Positions 55,172 through 63,353 of a stretch of 64,000 nucleotides of DNA are shown in pieces. The DNA lies in the NCBI RefSeq assembly GCF_003583405.1, contig NZ_QXEC01000002.1:372001-436000 (forward strand). Reading direction: 5' to 3'. Source of the stretch: Micromonospora radicis (lineage in GTDB: Bacteria > Actinomycetota > Actinomycetes > Mycobacteriales > Micromonosporaceae). A model generated the notes under the pieces. The model made no database searches and was not told the origin of the DNA. It saw only the letters and a list, made by a program, of their open reading frames with translations. The first letter of the stretch is position 1, and each line of letters starts with the position of its first letter. The position numbers were made by a program, and so were the translations under genes.

Positions 55172-56985
55172 TGCCGGTCGGCACCGCCGAACGTCCCGCC
55201 GAGGTCACCGCCGCCCGGCGCCGGTGGCTGCCCCGCCGGGCTCCGGATCTGGTGGTGGTGTTCGGCTATCTGGCGCTCGCCGGGTGGCTGAGCAGCCGGC
55301 AGTGGGGCCGGCCGGACCGGCTGTTCCACCAGGCCGGCGACCAGATCCTCTTCGAGTGGATGCTGGCCCGGGCGGCGCGGGCGGTGCTCGGCGGGGAGGA
55401 CCCGTTGTGGAGTGACGCGTTGAACGCCCCCGGCGGGGTGAACCTGATGGCCAACACCTCGGTACTCGGCCTGGGGATACCGCTGACTCCGGTCACCGCG
55501 CTGTTCGGCTCGCAGACCGCCTTCCTGGTGGCGGTGGTGGGCTGCCTGGCCGGTACGGCGACCACCTGGTACGTCCTGCTGCGCCGGCGCCTGGTCGAGT
55601 CCCGGTGGGCCGCCGCCGTCGGCGGGCTGGTCTGCGGCTTCGCCCCCGGCATGGTGGCCCAGGCCGGGGCGCACCTGCATATGGCCGCCCAGTTCCTGGT
55701 GCCGGTGATCCTGGCCCTGCTCTTCCGCCCCGAGCCAGCCGCCGCCCGAGCCGCCGACGACGCCGCCCGAGGCACGGGCCGGGGCGGTGGGGTGTGGTGG
55801 CCCGGGGTGCTGCTCGGGCTGGTGGTCACCTACCAGGTCTTCCTCGGCGAGGAGGTGCTGTTCTTCGTGGCGCTGGCCGCCGGGGTGTTCGTGTTCGGGT
55901 ATGCGCTGGCCGACCGGGCGGCGGCCCGTCGGCTCGCCCCGGCCGTGGCCGGTCGGGTCGGCGTGGGTGCGGCGGTGGCGGGCGGGCTGCTGGCGTACCC
56001 GTTGTGGTTCCAGTTCTTCGGTCCGGGGCACTACCGGGGGATGCCGTTCCACGCGTACGGCTACCAGCTCGACGCGGCGTCCTTCACCGCGCCGGCCCGG
56101 CAGACCGTGTTCGGTGACCAGCGTCCGCCGGGCCTGCTGGCGCCCAACCTGACCGAGGAGAACTCCTTCTTCGGGCCGGTGCTGCTGGTGCTCGCCGTGG
56201 TCGTCACGATCTGGCTGTGGCGCCGCCCGCTGGTCCGGGCCCTGGCCGGATGCGGGGTGCTGTTCGCCCTGCTCTCGCTCGGCACGCCGGTACGCCTCGA
56301 CGGGGCGCTCACCGAGTTGACCGGCCCGTACCGGCTGGTCGCCGGGTTGCCGCTGGTCGACCACGTGGTGCCGGCCCGGTTCGCGTTGGTCTGCGTACCG
56401 GTGCTGGGCATCCTGGTGGCCCTGAGCGTGGACCGGATCCGGTCCGTCGGCCGGGCGCCGGTGCGGGCGCTGGGGGCCGCCGCGGTGGCCGTCGCCCTGC
56501 TGCCGCTGGTTCCGACGCCGATCCGGACCGTGCCGGTCGGGCCGGTGCCGGCGTTCGTCGCCGAGGGCATCTGGCGGGAGTACGTGCCGGCCGGTCGGAC
56601 CCTGGTGGCGGTGCCGCCGGTCACCAACGCCGGTCGCAGTCCGGCGATGCTCTGGTCGGCCCGGACCGGGCTGGCCTTCACCGCACCGGGTGGCTTCTTC
56701 ATCGGCCCGGTGGCCGCGGACGATCCGACGGCCCGCTGGGGCGCCCCGGACCGGCCCACCTCGGTACTGCTGCGTCGGGTGGCCGACACCGGTGAGGTGC
56801 CGTCGGTCACCGAGGCCGACCGTCGGCAGGCGGTGGCGGACCTGCGGCACTGGCGGGCGGCGGTGGTCGTGCAGAGTGGACTGTCGACCGGCGAACCGGT
56901 GCGGCGTACCGTCGAGGCGCTGCTCGGTCCGGCCCGGCGGATCGACGACGCGCTGGTCTGGGACGTCCGCCCGCTGGTCGGCTGA
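55171..56985 (+). CDS. Multi-membrane protein, GT-C glycosyltransferase-like, copy 2
   Basis: A 604-residue paralogue of the preceding protein without the long N-terminal tail. Shared landmarks: NAPGGVNLMANTSVLGLGIP, TEENSFFG, and the C-terminal WREYVPAGRTLVAVPP ... LRHWRAAVVVQ. The start ATG overlaps the upstream stop by one base (TGATG), so translation is coupled. The two proteins probably work together or on related substrates; a heteromeric arrangement is possible. Confidence 0.78.
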   Translation: MPVGTAERPAEVTAARRRWLPRRAPDLVVVFGYLALAGWLSSRQWGRPDRLFHQAGDQILFEWMLARAARAVLGGEDPLWSDALNAPGGVNLMANTSVLGLGIPLTPVTALFGSQTAFLVAVVGCLAGTATTWYVLLRRRLVESRWAAAVGGLVCGFAPGMVAQAGAHLHMAAQFLVPVILALLFRPEPAAARAADDAARGTGRGGGVWWPGVLLGLVVTYQVFLGEEVLFFVALAAGVFVFGYALADRAAARRLAPAVAGRVGVGAAVAGGLLAYPLWFQFFGPGHYRGMPFHAYGYQLDAASFTAPARQTVFGDQRPPGLLAPNLTEENSFFGPVLLVLAVVVTIWLWRRPLVRALAGCGVLFALLSLGTPVRLDGALTELTGPYRLVAGLPLVDHVVPARFALVCVPVLGILVALSVDRIRSVGRAPVRALGAAAVAVALLPLVPTPIRTVPVGPVPAFVAEGIWREYVPAGRTLVAVPPVTNAGRSPAMLWSARTGLAFTAPGGFFIGPVAADDPTARWGAPDRPTSVLLRRVADTGEVPSVTEADRRQAVADLRHWRAAVVVQSGLSTGEPVRRTVEALLGPARRIDDALVWDVRPLVG

Positions 56986-57031
56986 GCCGCCCACGCCGGT
57001 CGGCCGGTGGCCGGATGGCAGACTTCTCGGG

Positions 57032-57697
57032 GTGAGTGACGTGGCCGCGACGCCGACGGACGGCGAGCTGGAGAGTGTCAGTCTGGTCGACCTTGCCGTC
57101 GCCCGGCTGACCCGGGAGATCCTCAGCGGCCGGAGCGACCCGGGCGAACGACTGGTGGAGGAGCAGCTGACCCGGCGGCTCGGGATCAGCCGGGCGCCGT
57201 TGCGCGAGGCGCTGCGGCTGCTGGCGCAGCGCGGGCTGGTCGAGCACGTGCCCCGGCGCGGGGTCCGGGTCGCCACCCTCTCCGACCGGGACGTCCAGGA
57301 GCTGTACGAGCTGCGCGACGTGCTGGAGCGGTTCGCGGTGCGGGCGGGGATCCCGGTGGCCGGAGAGAGCGAGCTGGCCGGGTTGGGGGCCGCGCTGGAC
57401 CAGATGCGCGAGGCGACCCGCGCCGGTGACCGGCTGGCGGTAGCCGAGTCGCACCGGGCGTTCCACGTCGCGCTGGTGGCGCTGGCCGGCAACCGTCAGC
57501 TCTCCGGGGTGTACGAGTCGATCCTGGTGAAGTTGCAGCTCTACATGGCGATCAACCTGCGCCGCGAGGCGGAGGTGGCGCAGCCGCTGGACGGGGTGCA
57601 CCGGCACGAGCGGCTCTACGCCGCGGTCGTCGGGGGAGACCCGGAGGACGTCCTCGCGGTGCTCTCCGAACACGGGGCGCGTTCGTACCTCCGGTGA
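57032..57697 (+). CDS. GntR-family regulator, FCD subfamily
   Basis: A 221-residue regulator: winged helix (about 15-80, LTREILSGRSDPGERLVEE and GISRAPLREALRLLAQRG) and an all-helical FCD effector domain (about 90-215) with the expected metal-ligating Asp/His pattern (ELRDVLERFAVR, ESHRAFHVALV, HRHERLYAAV). FCD regulators sense carboxylic acids or related ligands through a bound metal. GTG start at 57032. It lies immediately upstream of the allophanate hydrolase gene with a possible operator in between, so it probably controls the ureide cluster. Confidence 0.88.
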   Translation: MSDVAATPTDGELESVSLVDLAVARLTREILSGRSDPGERLVEEQLTRRLGISRAPLREALRLLAQRGLVEHVPRRGVRVATLSDRDVQELYELRDVLERFAVRAGIPVAGESELAGLGAALDQMREATRAGDRLAVAESHRAFHVALVALAGNRQLSGVYESILVKLQLYMAINLRREAEVAQPLDGVHRHERLYAAVVGGDPEDVLAVLSEHGARSYLR

Positions 57698-57783
57698 GGC
57701 CTGGCCGCCCCGCCCGCGTCGAGGCCCCGCCGGACCGCCGTCATCTCGTCGTTACCTGCCGTGCCGACGCTCGAAACAGAACG

Positions 57784-57796
57784 GTCGACAATCGAC
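57784..57796. promoter_or_regulatory. Candidate GntR operator
   Basis: GTCGA and TCGAC flank CAA as a perfect short inverted repeat, directly before the ATG at 57800 of the first catabolic gene. It has the size typical for FCD-type GntR sites but is the only copy seen. Confidence 0.4.
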
Positions 57797-57799
57797 TGT

Positions 57800-59749
57800 A
57801 TGCCAGAGCGGATCGGATCCATCTCGGAGTTGCGTGCGGCGTACCGCGACGGCCGGCTCACCCCGGTCGACCTGGCCGAACGCGTCCTGGACGGGCTCGC
57901 CGGGCGGGACCGGGAGCCGGTCTGGATCAGCACGGTCGCCGGCAACGAGCTGCGGGCCCGCGCCGCCGAGTTGACCCGCGACGGCGATCCGGCGGCCCTG
58001 CCGCTGTACGGCATCCCGTTCGCCGTCAAGGACAACATCGACGTGGCCGGCATGATCACGACCGCGGGCTGTCCCGACTTCGGGTACCGGGCCACCGAGG
58101 ACGCCCCGGTGGTGCGGCGACTGCTCGACGCCGGTGCCCTGCTGGTCGGCAAGACCAACCTCGACCAGTTCGCCACCGGCCTGACCGGTGCCCGCTCGCC
58201 GTACGGCAGCTGCGAGAGCGTCTTCGGCGGCGGGCTCGTCTCGGGCGGGTCCAGCTCCGGTTCGGCGGTCGCGGTCGCCGCCGGCCAGGTCTGCTTCGCC
58301 CTCGGTACGGACACCGCCGGATCCGGCCGGGTACCGGCGGCGCTGAACGGGATCGTCGGCGTCAAACCCACCCGTGGCCTGCTCAGCACGGCCGGGGTGG
58401 TGCCGGCCTGCCGGTCGCTGGACTGTGTCTCCGTCTTCGCCACCGACGTCGCCGGTGCGATGCGGGTGTGGCACGCCGCGCGTGGGATGACGGCGGCCGA
58501 CCCGTGGGGGCGTCCGCTGCCGGCGGAGCGGGTGGATGCCCGCATGCCCGGGACGCTACGCCTCGGCACCCCCCGCACAGAAGAGCTGGACTTCTTCGAC
58601 GACGCCGGTCAGGCGGTCCGGTTCGCGGCCGGTGTCCGGCGGCTGCGGGGGCTGGTCGGTGCCGCCCGACCGGTGCCGCTCGCGCCCTTCCTGGCGGCGG
58701 GCGACCTGCTCTACCAGGGGCCGTGGGTGGCCGAGCGGCTGGCCGCGCTGGACGGCTTCCTGCGCGCGCGTCCCGACTCGGTCCTCCCGGTCACCCGGGC
58801 GGTGTTGGAGACCGGGCGGCGCTACGACGCGGCCGACGCCTTCCGGGGTCAACACCGCCTGCGTGAGCTGCGCGCCCAGGTCGACCGGCTCTGGCAGGAG
58901 ATCGACGTGCTGGTGCTACCGACCGTCGGTACGACGTTCACCCTCGACGAGATCGCCGCCGACCCGATCGGGCGCAACACCACGCTCGGCCGGTACACCC
59001 AGTTCGCGAACCTGCTCGACCTGGCCGCGGTGACCGTGCCGAACGGGTTCACCGCCGCCGGTCGCCCGGCCAGCCTCACCCTGATCGGCCCCGCGTTCAG
59101 CGACACCACCCTGGCCCGACTCGCCACCGCCTTCACCACCACCGGCGGCGACTCGGCGACCGACCCGGCCCGTGGTCCGGACGAGCCGACTCGCGGCCCG
59201 GCGGCCCCGGCCGCTGCCCGGACGTCAACTGATCAAGCGGCGGCCGACCAGCCGGCGGGCACGTCGGCCCAGGTGCTGCTCGCCGTCGTCGGCCGGCACC
59301 TGGCCGGCGAGTCACGCAACGCGGAACTGGTCGAGCTGGGAGCCACCCTGGCTGGCGCCGCCCGCACCGCGCCGCTCTACCGGCTCTACCGGCTGGACAG
59401 CGCCGACGGCGTCGGGTTGCCGGGGCTGGTCCGGGTCGCCTCGACGGCACCGGACGGACACCCGATCGAGGTCGAACTCTGGCGGCTGTCCGGCTCCGCC
59501 GTCGGTCGGCTGCTGGCCCGGGTACCGGCGCCACTCTCGCTCGGCTGGGTCCGGCTGCACGACGGGCGCGACGTGCTCGGGTTCCTCTGCGAGGCGTACG
59601 CCGCCGGTCCCGACGCGGAGGACATCAGCGCCACCGGCGGGTGGCGTGCGTACCGGCGGACGGTCGGGGCCGTCCGCGACCCGGGACACCCCGGTTCGGC
59701 GGAGACGACGACAGGAGGAGAGCGAGGATGGGCAGCATCGGGCCGGTGA
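57800..59749 (+). CDS. atzF: Allophanate hydrolase (AtzF-like)
   Basis: Splits allophanate to ammonia and CO2. The N-terminal amidase domain (about 1-455) has Lys77 in AVKDNI, a cis-Ser in GGSSSGS (Ser151 by spacing), nucleophile Ser175 in GTDTAGSGR. After an Ala/Pro/Thr-rich linker (about 456-490) comes the AtzF-specific C-terminal domain (about 490-622): LAGESRNAELVELGA, PLYRLYRL, PGLVRVA, VELWRL, FLCEAYA, ISATGGWRAY. That domain separates it from generic amidases. Length 649 residues. ATG at 57800. It overlaps the next gene by 22 bp. Confidence 0.88.
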   Translation: MPERIGSISELRAAYRDGRLTPVDLAERVLDGLAGRDREPVWISTVAGNELRARAAELTRDGDPAALPLYGIPFAVKDNIDVAGMITTAGCPDFGYRATEDAPVVRRLLDAGALLVGKTNLDQFATGLTGARSPYGSCESVFGGGLVSGGSSSGSAVAVAAGQVCFALGTDTAGSGRVPAALNGIVGVKPTRGLLSTAGVVPACRSLDCVSVFATDVAGAMRVWHAARGMTAADPWGRPLPAERVDARMPGTLRLGTPRTEELDFFDDAGQAVRFAAGVRRLRGLVGAARPVPLAPFLAAGDLLYQGPWVAERLAALDGFLRARPDSVLPVTRAVLETGRRYDAADAFRGQHRLRELRAQVDRLWQEIDVLVLPTVGTTFTLDEIAADPIGRNTTLGRYTQFANLLDLAAVTVPNGFTAAGRPASLTLIGPAFSDTTLARLATAFTTTGGDSATDPARGPDEPTRGPAAPAAARTSTDQAAADQPAGTSAQVLLAVVGRHLAGESRNAELVELGATLAGAARTAPLYRLYRLDSADGVGLPGLVRVASTAPDGHPIEVELWRLSGSAVGRLLARVPAPLSLGWVRLHDGRDVLGFLCEAYAAGPDAEDISATGGWRAYRRTVGAVRDPGHPGSAETTTGGERGWAASGR

Positions 59750-60417
59750 CGGCCAACCCCTACCCGTGGCCGTACGACGGCGTGGTGGACACCGCGCGTA
59801 CCGCGGTGCTCTGCATCGACTGGCAGACCGACTTCTGTGGACCGGGCGGCTACGTCGACACGATGGGCTACGACATCAGCCTCACCCGGGCCGGACTGCC
59901 CGCCACCGCCCGGCTGCTGGCGCACGTCCGCTCCCTCGGGATGCTGGTCGTGCACACCCGCGAGGGTCACGACCCCGACCTGTCCGACCTGCCGGCCAAC
60001 AAACGGTGGCGCTCGGCGCGGATCGGCGCCGAGATCGGCGGCGCGGGGCCCTGCGGCAGGATCCTGGTGCGGGGCGAGCCGGGGTGGGAGATCGTGCCGG
60101 AGGTCGCCCCGGTGCCCGGCGAGGTGGTCGTCGACAAGCCGGGCAAGGGCGCCTTCTACGCCACCAACCTCGACCTGGTGCTGCGTACCCGGGGCATCAC
60201 CCACCTGATCCTCACCGGCATCACCACCGACGTCTGCGTGCACACCACCATGCGCGAGGCGAACGACCGGGGCTACGAGTGCCTGATCCTCTCCGACTGC
60301 ACCGGCGCCACCGACAAGGGCAACCACGACGCGGCGCTGCACATGGTGACCATGCAGGGCGGGGTGTTCGGCTGCGTGGCCACCTCCGACGACGTCATCG
60401 CCGCCACCACCGAATGA
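59728..60417 (+). CDS. biuH: Biuret hydrolase-like cysteine hydrolase (isochorismatase family)
   Basis: Converts biuret to allophanate and ammonia, if the assignment is right. The triad Asp31, Lys137 and Cys170 matches in position and spacing the Asp36/Lys142/Cys175 I recall for Rhizobium BiuH, and the surrounding blocks NPYPWPYDG, DFCGPGGYVD, LPANKRWRSARIGAEIG and [15 protein letters not shown] also correspond. Length 229 residues. The ATG at 59728 lies behind AGGAGGAG inside the end of the allophanate hydrolase gene, so the two are tightly coupled; its product would be the substrate of that enzyme. Confidence 0.85.
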   Translation: MGSIGPVTANPYPWPYDGVVDTARTAVLCIDWQTDFCGPGGYVDTMGYDISLTRAGLPATARLLAHVRSLGMLVVHTREGHDPDLSDLPANKRWRSARIGAEIGGAGPCGRILVRGEPGWEIVPEVAPVPGEVVVDKPGKGAFYATNLDLVLRTRGITHLILTGITTDVCVHTTMREANDRGYECLILSDCTGATDKGNHDAALHMVTMQGGVFGCVATSDDVIAATTE

Positions 60418-60426
60418 GGTGAAGCA

Positions 60427-61119
60427 ATGCCGACCATCACCGCCGCGCGGCCCGCGGCGTACGCGTTCGACCTGCACACCACCGCGCTGCTCGTCATCGA
60501 CATGCAGCGGGACTTCCTGGAGCCGGGTGGCTTCGGCGAGAGCCTGGGCAACGACGTCGGCCAGCTGCGCCGCACCATCGGGCCGCTCACCGCGTTGCTG
60601 GCCGGCGCCCGGGCGGCCGGCCTGACCGTGCTGCACACCCGCGAGGGGCACCTGCCCGACCTCTCCGACTGCCCACCGGCCAAACTCGAACGGGGGGCGC
60701 CGAGCCGGCGCATCGGCGATCCCGGCCCCAACGGCCGGATCCTGATCCGGGGCGAGTACGGCCACGACATCGTCGACGAGCTGGCTCCGCTGCCCGGTGA
60801 ACCGGTGATCGACAAGCCCGGCAAGGGTGCCTTCTACGCCACCGGACTGGACGAACTGCTCGCCGAGCGGAACGTCCGCAGCCTCCTGGTCACCGGGGTC
60901 ACCACGGAGGTGTGCGTACACACCACCGTCCGGGAGGCCAACGACCGCGGGTACGAGTGTCTCGTGCTCGCCGACTGCGTCGGGTCCTACTTCCCCGAGT
61001 TCCAGCGGGTCGGGCTCGACATGATCGCCGCCCAGGGCGGGATCTTCGGGTGGGTCGCCGACTCCATGGACGTGCTCGCCGTGCTGCCCACCACCCCCGT
61101 GTTGCAACCCTCCTCCTGA
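60427..61119 (+). CDS. Second isochorismatase-family cysteine hydrolase (ureide hydrolase candidate)
   Basis: A 230-residue paralogue of the preceding protein with triad Asp25, Lys130, Cys163. It shares [11 protein letters not shown] and [18 protein letters not shown] but lacks the PYPWPY and PANKRWRS segments and reads [15 protein letters not shown] and [10 protein letters not shown] instead, so its substrate pocket differs. By context it may act one step earlier, for example on triuret, or on a ureido compound such as ureidoacrylate-like substrates. ATG at 60427, nine bases after the previous stop, with GAGGTGAAG. Substrate is inferred only. Confidence 0.78.
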   Translation: MPTITAARPAAYAFDLHTTALLVIDMQRDFLEPGGFGESLGNDVGQLRRTIGPLTALLAGARAAGLTVLHTREGHLPDLSDCPPAKLERGAPSRRIGDPGPNGRILIRGEYGHDIVDELAPLPGEPVIDKPGKGAFYATGLDELLAERNVRSLLVTGVTTEVCVHTTVREANDRGYECLVLADCVGSYFPEFQRVGLDMIAAQGGIFGWVADSMDVLAVLPTTPVLQPSS

Positions 61120-61131
61120 CCGGGAGCAGCC

Positions 61132-62832
61132 ATGGTCCCCAGCAGAACCCCCACCGCCGCACTGCCCTACTGGGTACGCGGCGACACCAACGCGTTCTTC
61201 GGCTTCGGCGTCAACGTCCTGGTCAACGTGCTCACCCTGACCGGGCTCTGTCTGTTCGTGGTGAACCTCCCCGAGCGGGAGGTCTTCGGCACCATCCTGC
61301 CGGCGCTCGGCATCGCTTTGGTCGCCGGCAACGTCTACTACACGTACCTGGCCCGACGGCTGGCCCGGCGGGAGCACCGCGGCGACGTGACGGCGCTGCC
61401 GTACGGGCCGAGCGTGCCGCACATGTTCATCGTCATCTTCGTCATCATGTTGCCGATCTTCCTGCGCACCGGAGATCCGCTGCGCGCCTGGGAGGCCGGC
61501 CTGGCCTGGGCCTTCATCATCGGCGTGATCGTGTTGATCGGCGCCTTCGTCGGGCCGTACATCCGCCGGTTCACCCCCCGGGCCGCGTTGCTCGGCACCC
61601 TCGCCGGCATCTCCATCACCTTCATCTCGATGAACCCGGCCGGGCAGATGTGGCGGATGGCCTGGATCGCCCTGCCGGTCCTCGCGCTGCTGCTGATCGG
61701 CCTGCTCACCGACGTGAAGCTGCCGTTCAACTTCCCGATCGGGCTGGCCGCCCTGCTGCTCGGCACGGCGATCGGCTGGCTCGGCGGGGCGATGTCGGTG
61801 CCGGACGTCACGGCGGCCGCGCGGGACATCGCGTTCGCCTTCCCCACCTTCCAGTTCGACCTGCTGTGGCGCGGCCTGACGGACATGGCGCCGCTGCTGG
61901 CGACCGCGATCCCGCTCGGCGTCTACAACTTCACCGAGGCGATGACCAACGTGGAGAGCGCGGCGACCGCCGGGGACAACTACAACCTGCGCAGCGTCCT
62001 GCTCGCCGACGGCGCCGGCGCGGTGATCGGCTCCGCGCTCGGTTCCCCCTTCCCGCCGGCCGTCTACGTCGGTCACCCGGGCTGGAAGGCCGCCGGTGGC
62101 CGGACCGGCTACTCGATGGCCACCGGCGTGATCATCGCGTTGCTCTGCTTCCTCGGGATGTTCTCGCTGCTCGGCGCGATCTTCCCGACCGCCGCGATCG
62201 TGCCGATCCTGCTCTACATCGGGCTGTTGATCGGTGCCCAGGCGTTCCAGGCCACCCCCCGGGCACACGCGGCGGCCGTGGTGGCGGCGCTGATCCCGAA
62301 CATCGCGGCCTGGGCGACCGGGCAGATGAACAACGCCCTGGCGGCAGCCGGCACCAGCGCCGCCGAGGTCGGCGACGAGGCCCTCGCCGGCGCCGGAGTG
62401 GTCTACGACGGGCTGCGGGTGCTCGGCGAGGGTGCCATCCTCGCCGGCCTGGTGCTCGGTGCGATCGTCGTCTTCATCATCGACAAACGCTTCGCCCGCG
62501 CGGCCGTCTTCGCCGCCGTGGGTGCGCTGCTCGCCTTCGTCGGCCTGATCCACGGCGAGGAGGTCCAGTGGAACGCCAACGGTCAGGTCGCCCTCGGCTA
62601 CCTCTTCGTGGCGGTGGTCTGCGGGATCTTCGCGCTCGGCAAGTACCCGCCCCGGGTGCCCGAACCCGAGGAGATCGAACTGGACCGCCAGCACGGCGGC
62701 GGCACCACCGACACCGCAGTGCCGGTGCCGGCCGTCGCGGCGGGGGCCGGGGCGCCGGCCGGTACCGAGGCGACTTCCGCGCCGGCCGATCCGGTCGACG
62801 GTGGGAAGCGTGAGCCGGCGGTGAGCGGCTGA
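61132..62832 (+). CDS. NCS2-like permease
   Basis: A 566-residue membrane protein with about 12-14 helices beginning LPYWVRGDTNAFFGFGVNVLVN, a sequence type seen in the nucleobase-cation-symporter/xanthine-uracil-type superfamily. It has the conserved DVTALPYGPSVPHMF and the acidic, Asn-rich NFTEAMTNVESAA segment. The C-terminal tail (about 530-566) is Pro/Ala/Gly-rich. It lies 12 bp after the second hydrolase in the same operon. The substrate is probably a ureide or a heterocycle that yields one; none can be named from sequence. Confidence 0.8.
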   Translation: MVPSRTPTAALPYWVRGDTNAFFGFGVNVLVNVLTLTGLCLFVVNLPEREVFGTILPALGIALVAGNVYYTYLARRLARREHRGDVTALPYGPSVPHMFIVIFVIMLPIFLRTGDPLRAWEAGLAWAFIIGVIVLIGAFVGPYIRRFTPRAALLGTLAGISITFISMNPAGQMWRMAWIALPVLALLLIGLLTDVKLPFNFPIGLAALLLGTAIGWLGGAMSVPDVTAAARDIAFAFPTFQFDLLWRGLTDMAPLLATAIPLGVYNFTEAMTNVESAATAGDNYNLRSVLLADGAGAVIGSALGSPFPPAVYVGHPGWKAAGGRTGYSMATGVIIALLCFLGMFSLLGAIFPTAAIVPILLYIGLLIGAQAFQATPRAHAAAVVAALIPNIAAWATGQMNNALAAAGTSAAEVGDEALAGAGVVYDGLRVLGEGAILAGLVLGAIVVFIIDKRFARAAVFAAVGALLAFVGLIHGEEVQWNANGQVALGYLFVAVVCGIFALGKYPPRVPEPEEIELDRQHGGGTTDTAVPVPAVAAGAGAPAGTEATSAPADPVDGGKREPAVSG

Positions 62833-62921
62833 GCCGGTCGGGCCCTCGGGTCGGGTGGACCCTGGACCGGGTGGACGCCGGGCCGTGGACGACCTCGGCC
62901 GGGGAAGAGAGGACGTACCGC

Positions 62922-63299
62922 ATGGAGATCGACCGGCCGGACGTGGTCGCCGAGGTGACCGCGGCCTTCACGGGCTACGAGCAGGCCCTGGTCGACGGGG
63001 ACGCCGACCGGATCTGCGACTACTTCTGGGATTCCGACCGGACGGTGCGCTTCGGCGTCGCCGACCACCAGTACGGCCTCGACGCGCAGCGCAAGTGGCG
63101 CTGGGCGCAACCGCCGCTGCCGCCGGGCCGCCGGTTGGTCGACCCGGTGGTCAGCACCTTCGGCCCCGACCTCGCGGTGGTCACCGTCCGGTTCGGCTAC
63201 CCCGGTGACCCCGTCAGCGGCCGGCAGACCCAGACCTGGGTACGCCTGCCGGTCGGCTGGCGGATCGTCACCGCCCACGTCTCGACGGTCGCCGGCTGA
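62922..63299 (+). CDS. atzH: AtzH-like (DUF3225) protein, SnoaL fold
   Basis: A 125-residue protein with N-terminus MEIDRPDVVAEVTAAFTGYE, then YFWDSDRTVRFGVADHQYG and the ending WRIVTAHVS. Tyr19 and Arg43 are 24 residues apart, the same spacing as the Tyr22 and Arg46 that I recall being proposed as catalytic in Pseudomonas AtzH, an amidase acting on 1,3-dicarboxyurea. ATG at 62922 behind GAGAGGA. It closes the cluster, 89 bp after the permease. No AtzE or AtzG partner lies in this window, which is unusual for AtzH. Confidence 0.8.
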   Translation: MEIDRPDVVAEVTAAFTGYEQALVDGDADRICDYFWDSDRTVRFGVADHQYGLDAQRKWRWAQPPLPPGRRLVDPVVSTFGPDLAVVTVRFGYPGDPVSGRQTQTWVRLPVGWRIVTAHVSTVAG

Positions 63300-63314
63300 G
63301 GCGCCGCCCGGGAG

Positions 63315-63348
63315 GGTCGGGTTCGCCGCCGCGGCGGCGAACCCGACC
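63315..63348. terminator. 34-bp perfect palindrome terminator
   Basis: 63315-63348 equals its own reverse complement. It separates the convergent AtzH-like gene and the partial GT-C gene. Confidence 0.85.
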
Positions 63349-63353
63349 ACCGG

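Noticed and set aside
57698..57799. A -10/-35 pair for the ureide operon
   Set aside because: No convincing hexamer pair with proper spacing could be found; only the short inverted repeat is reported.
59386..62694. A 1102-codon open frame on the minus strand across the ureide cluster
   Set aside because: It is antisense to four well-supported genes, its composition is His/Asp/Gly/Arg low-complexity typical of high-GC shadow frames, and it has no recognisable motif.
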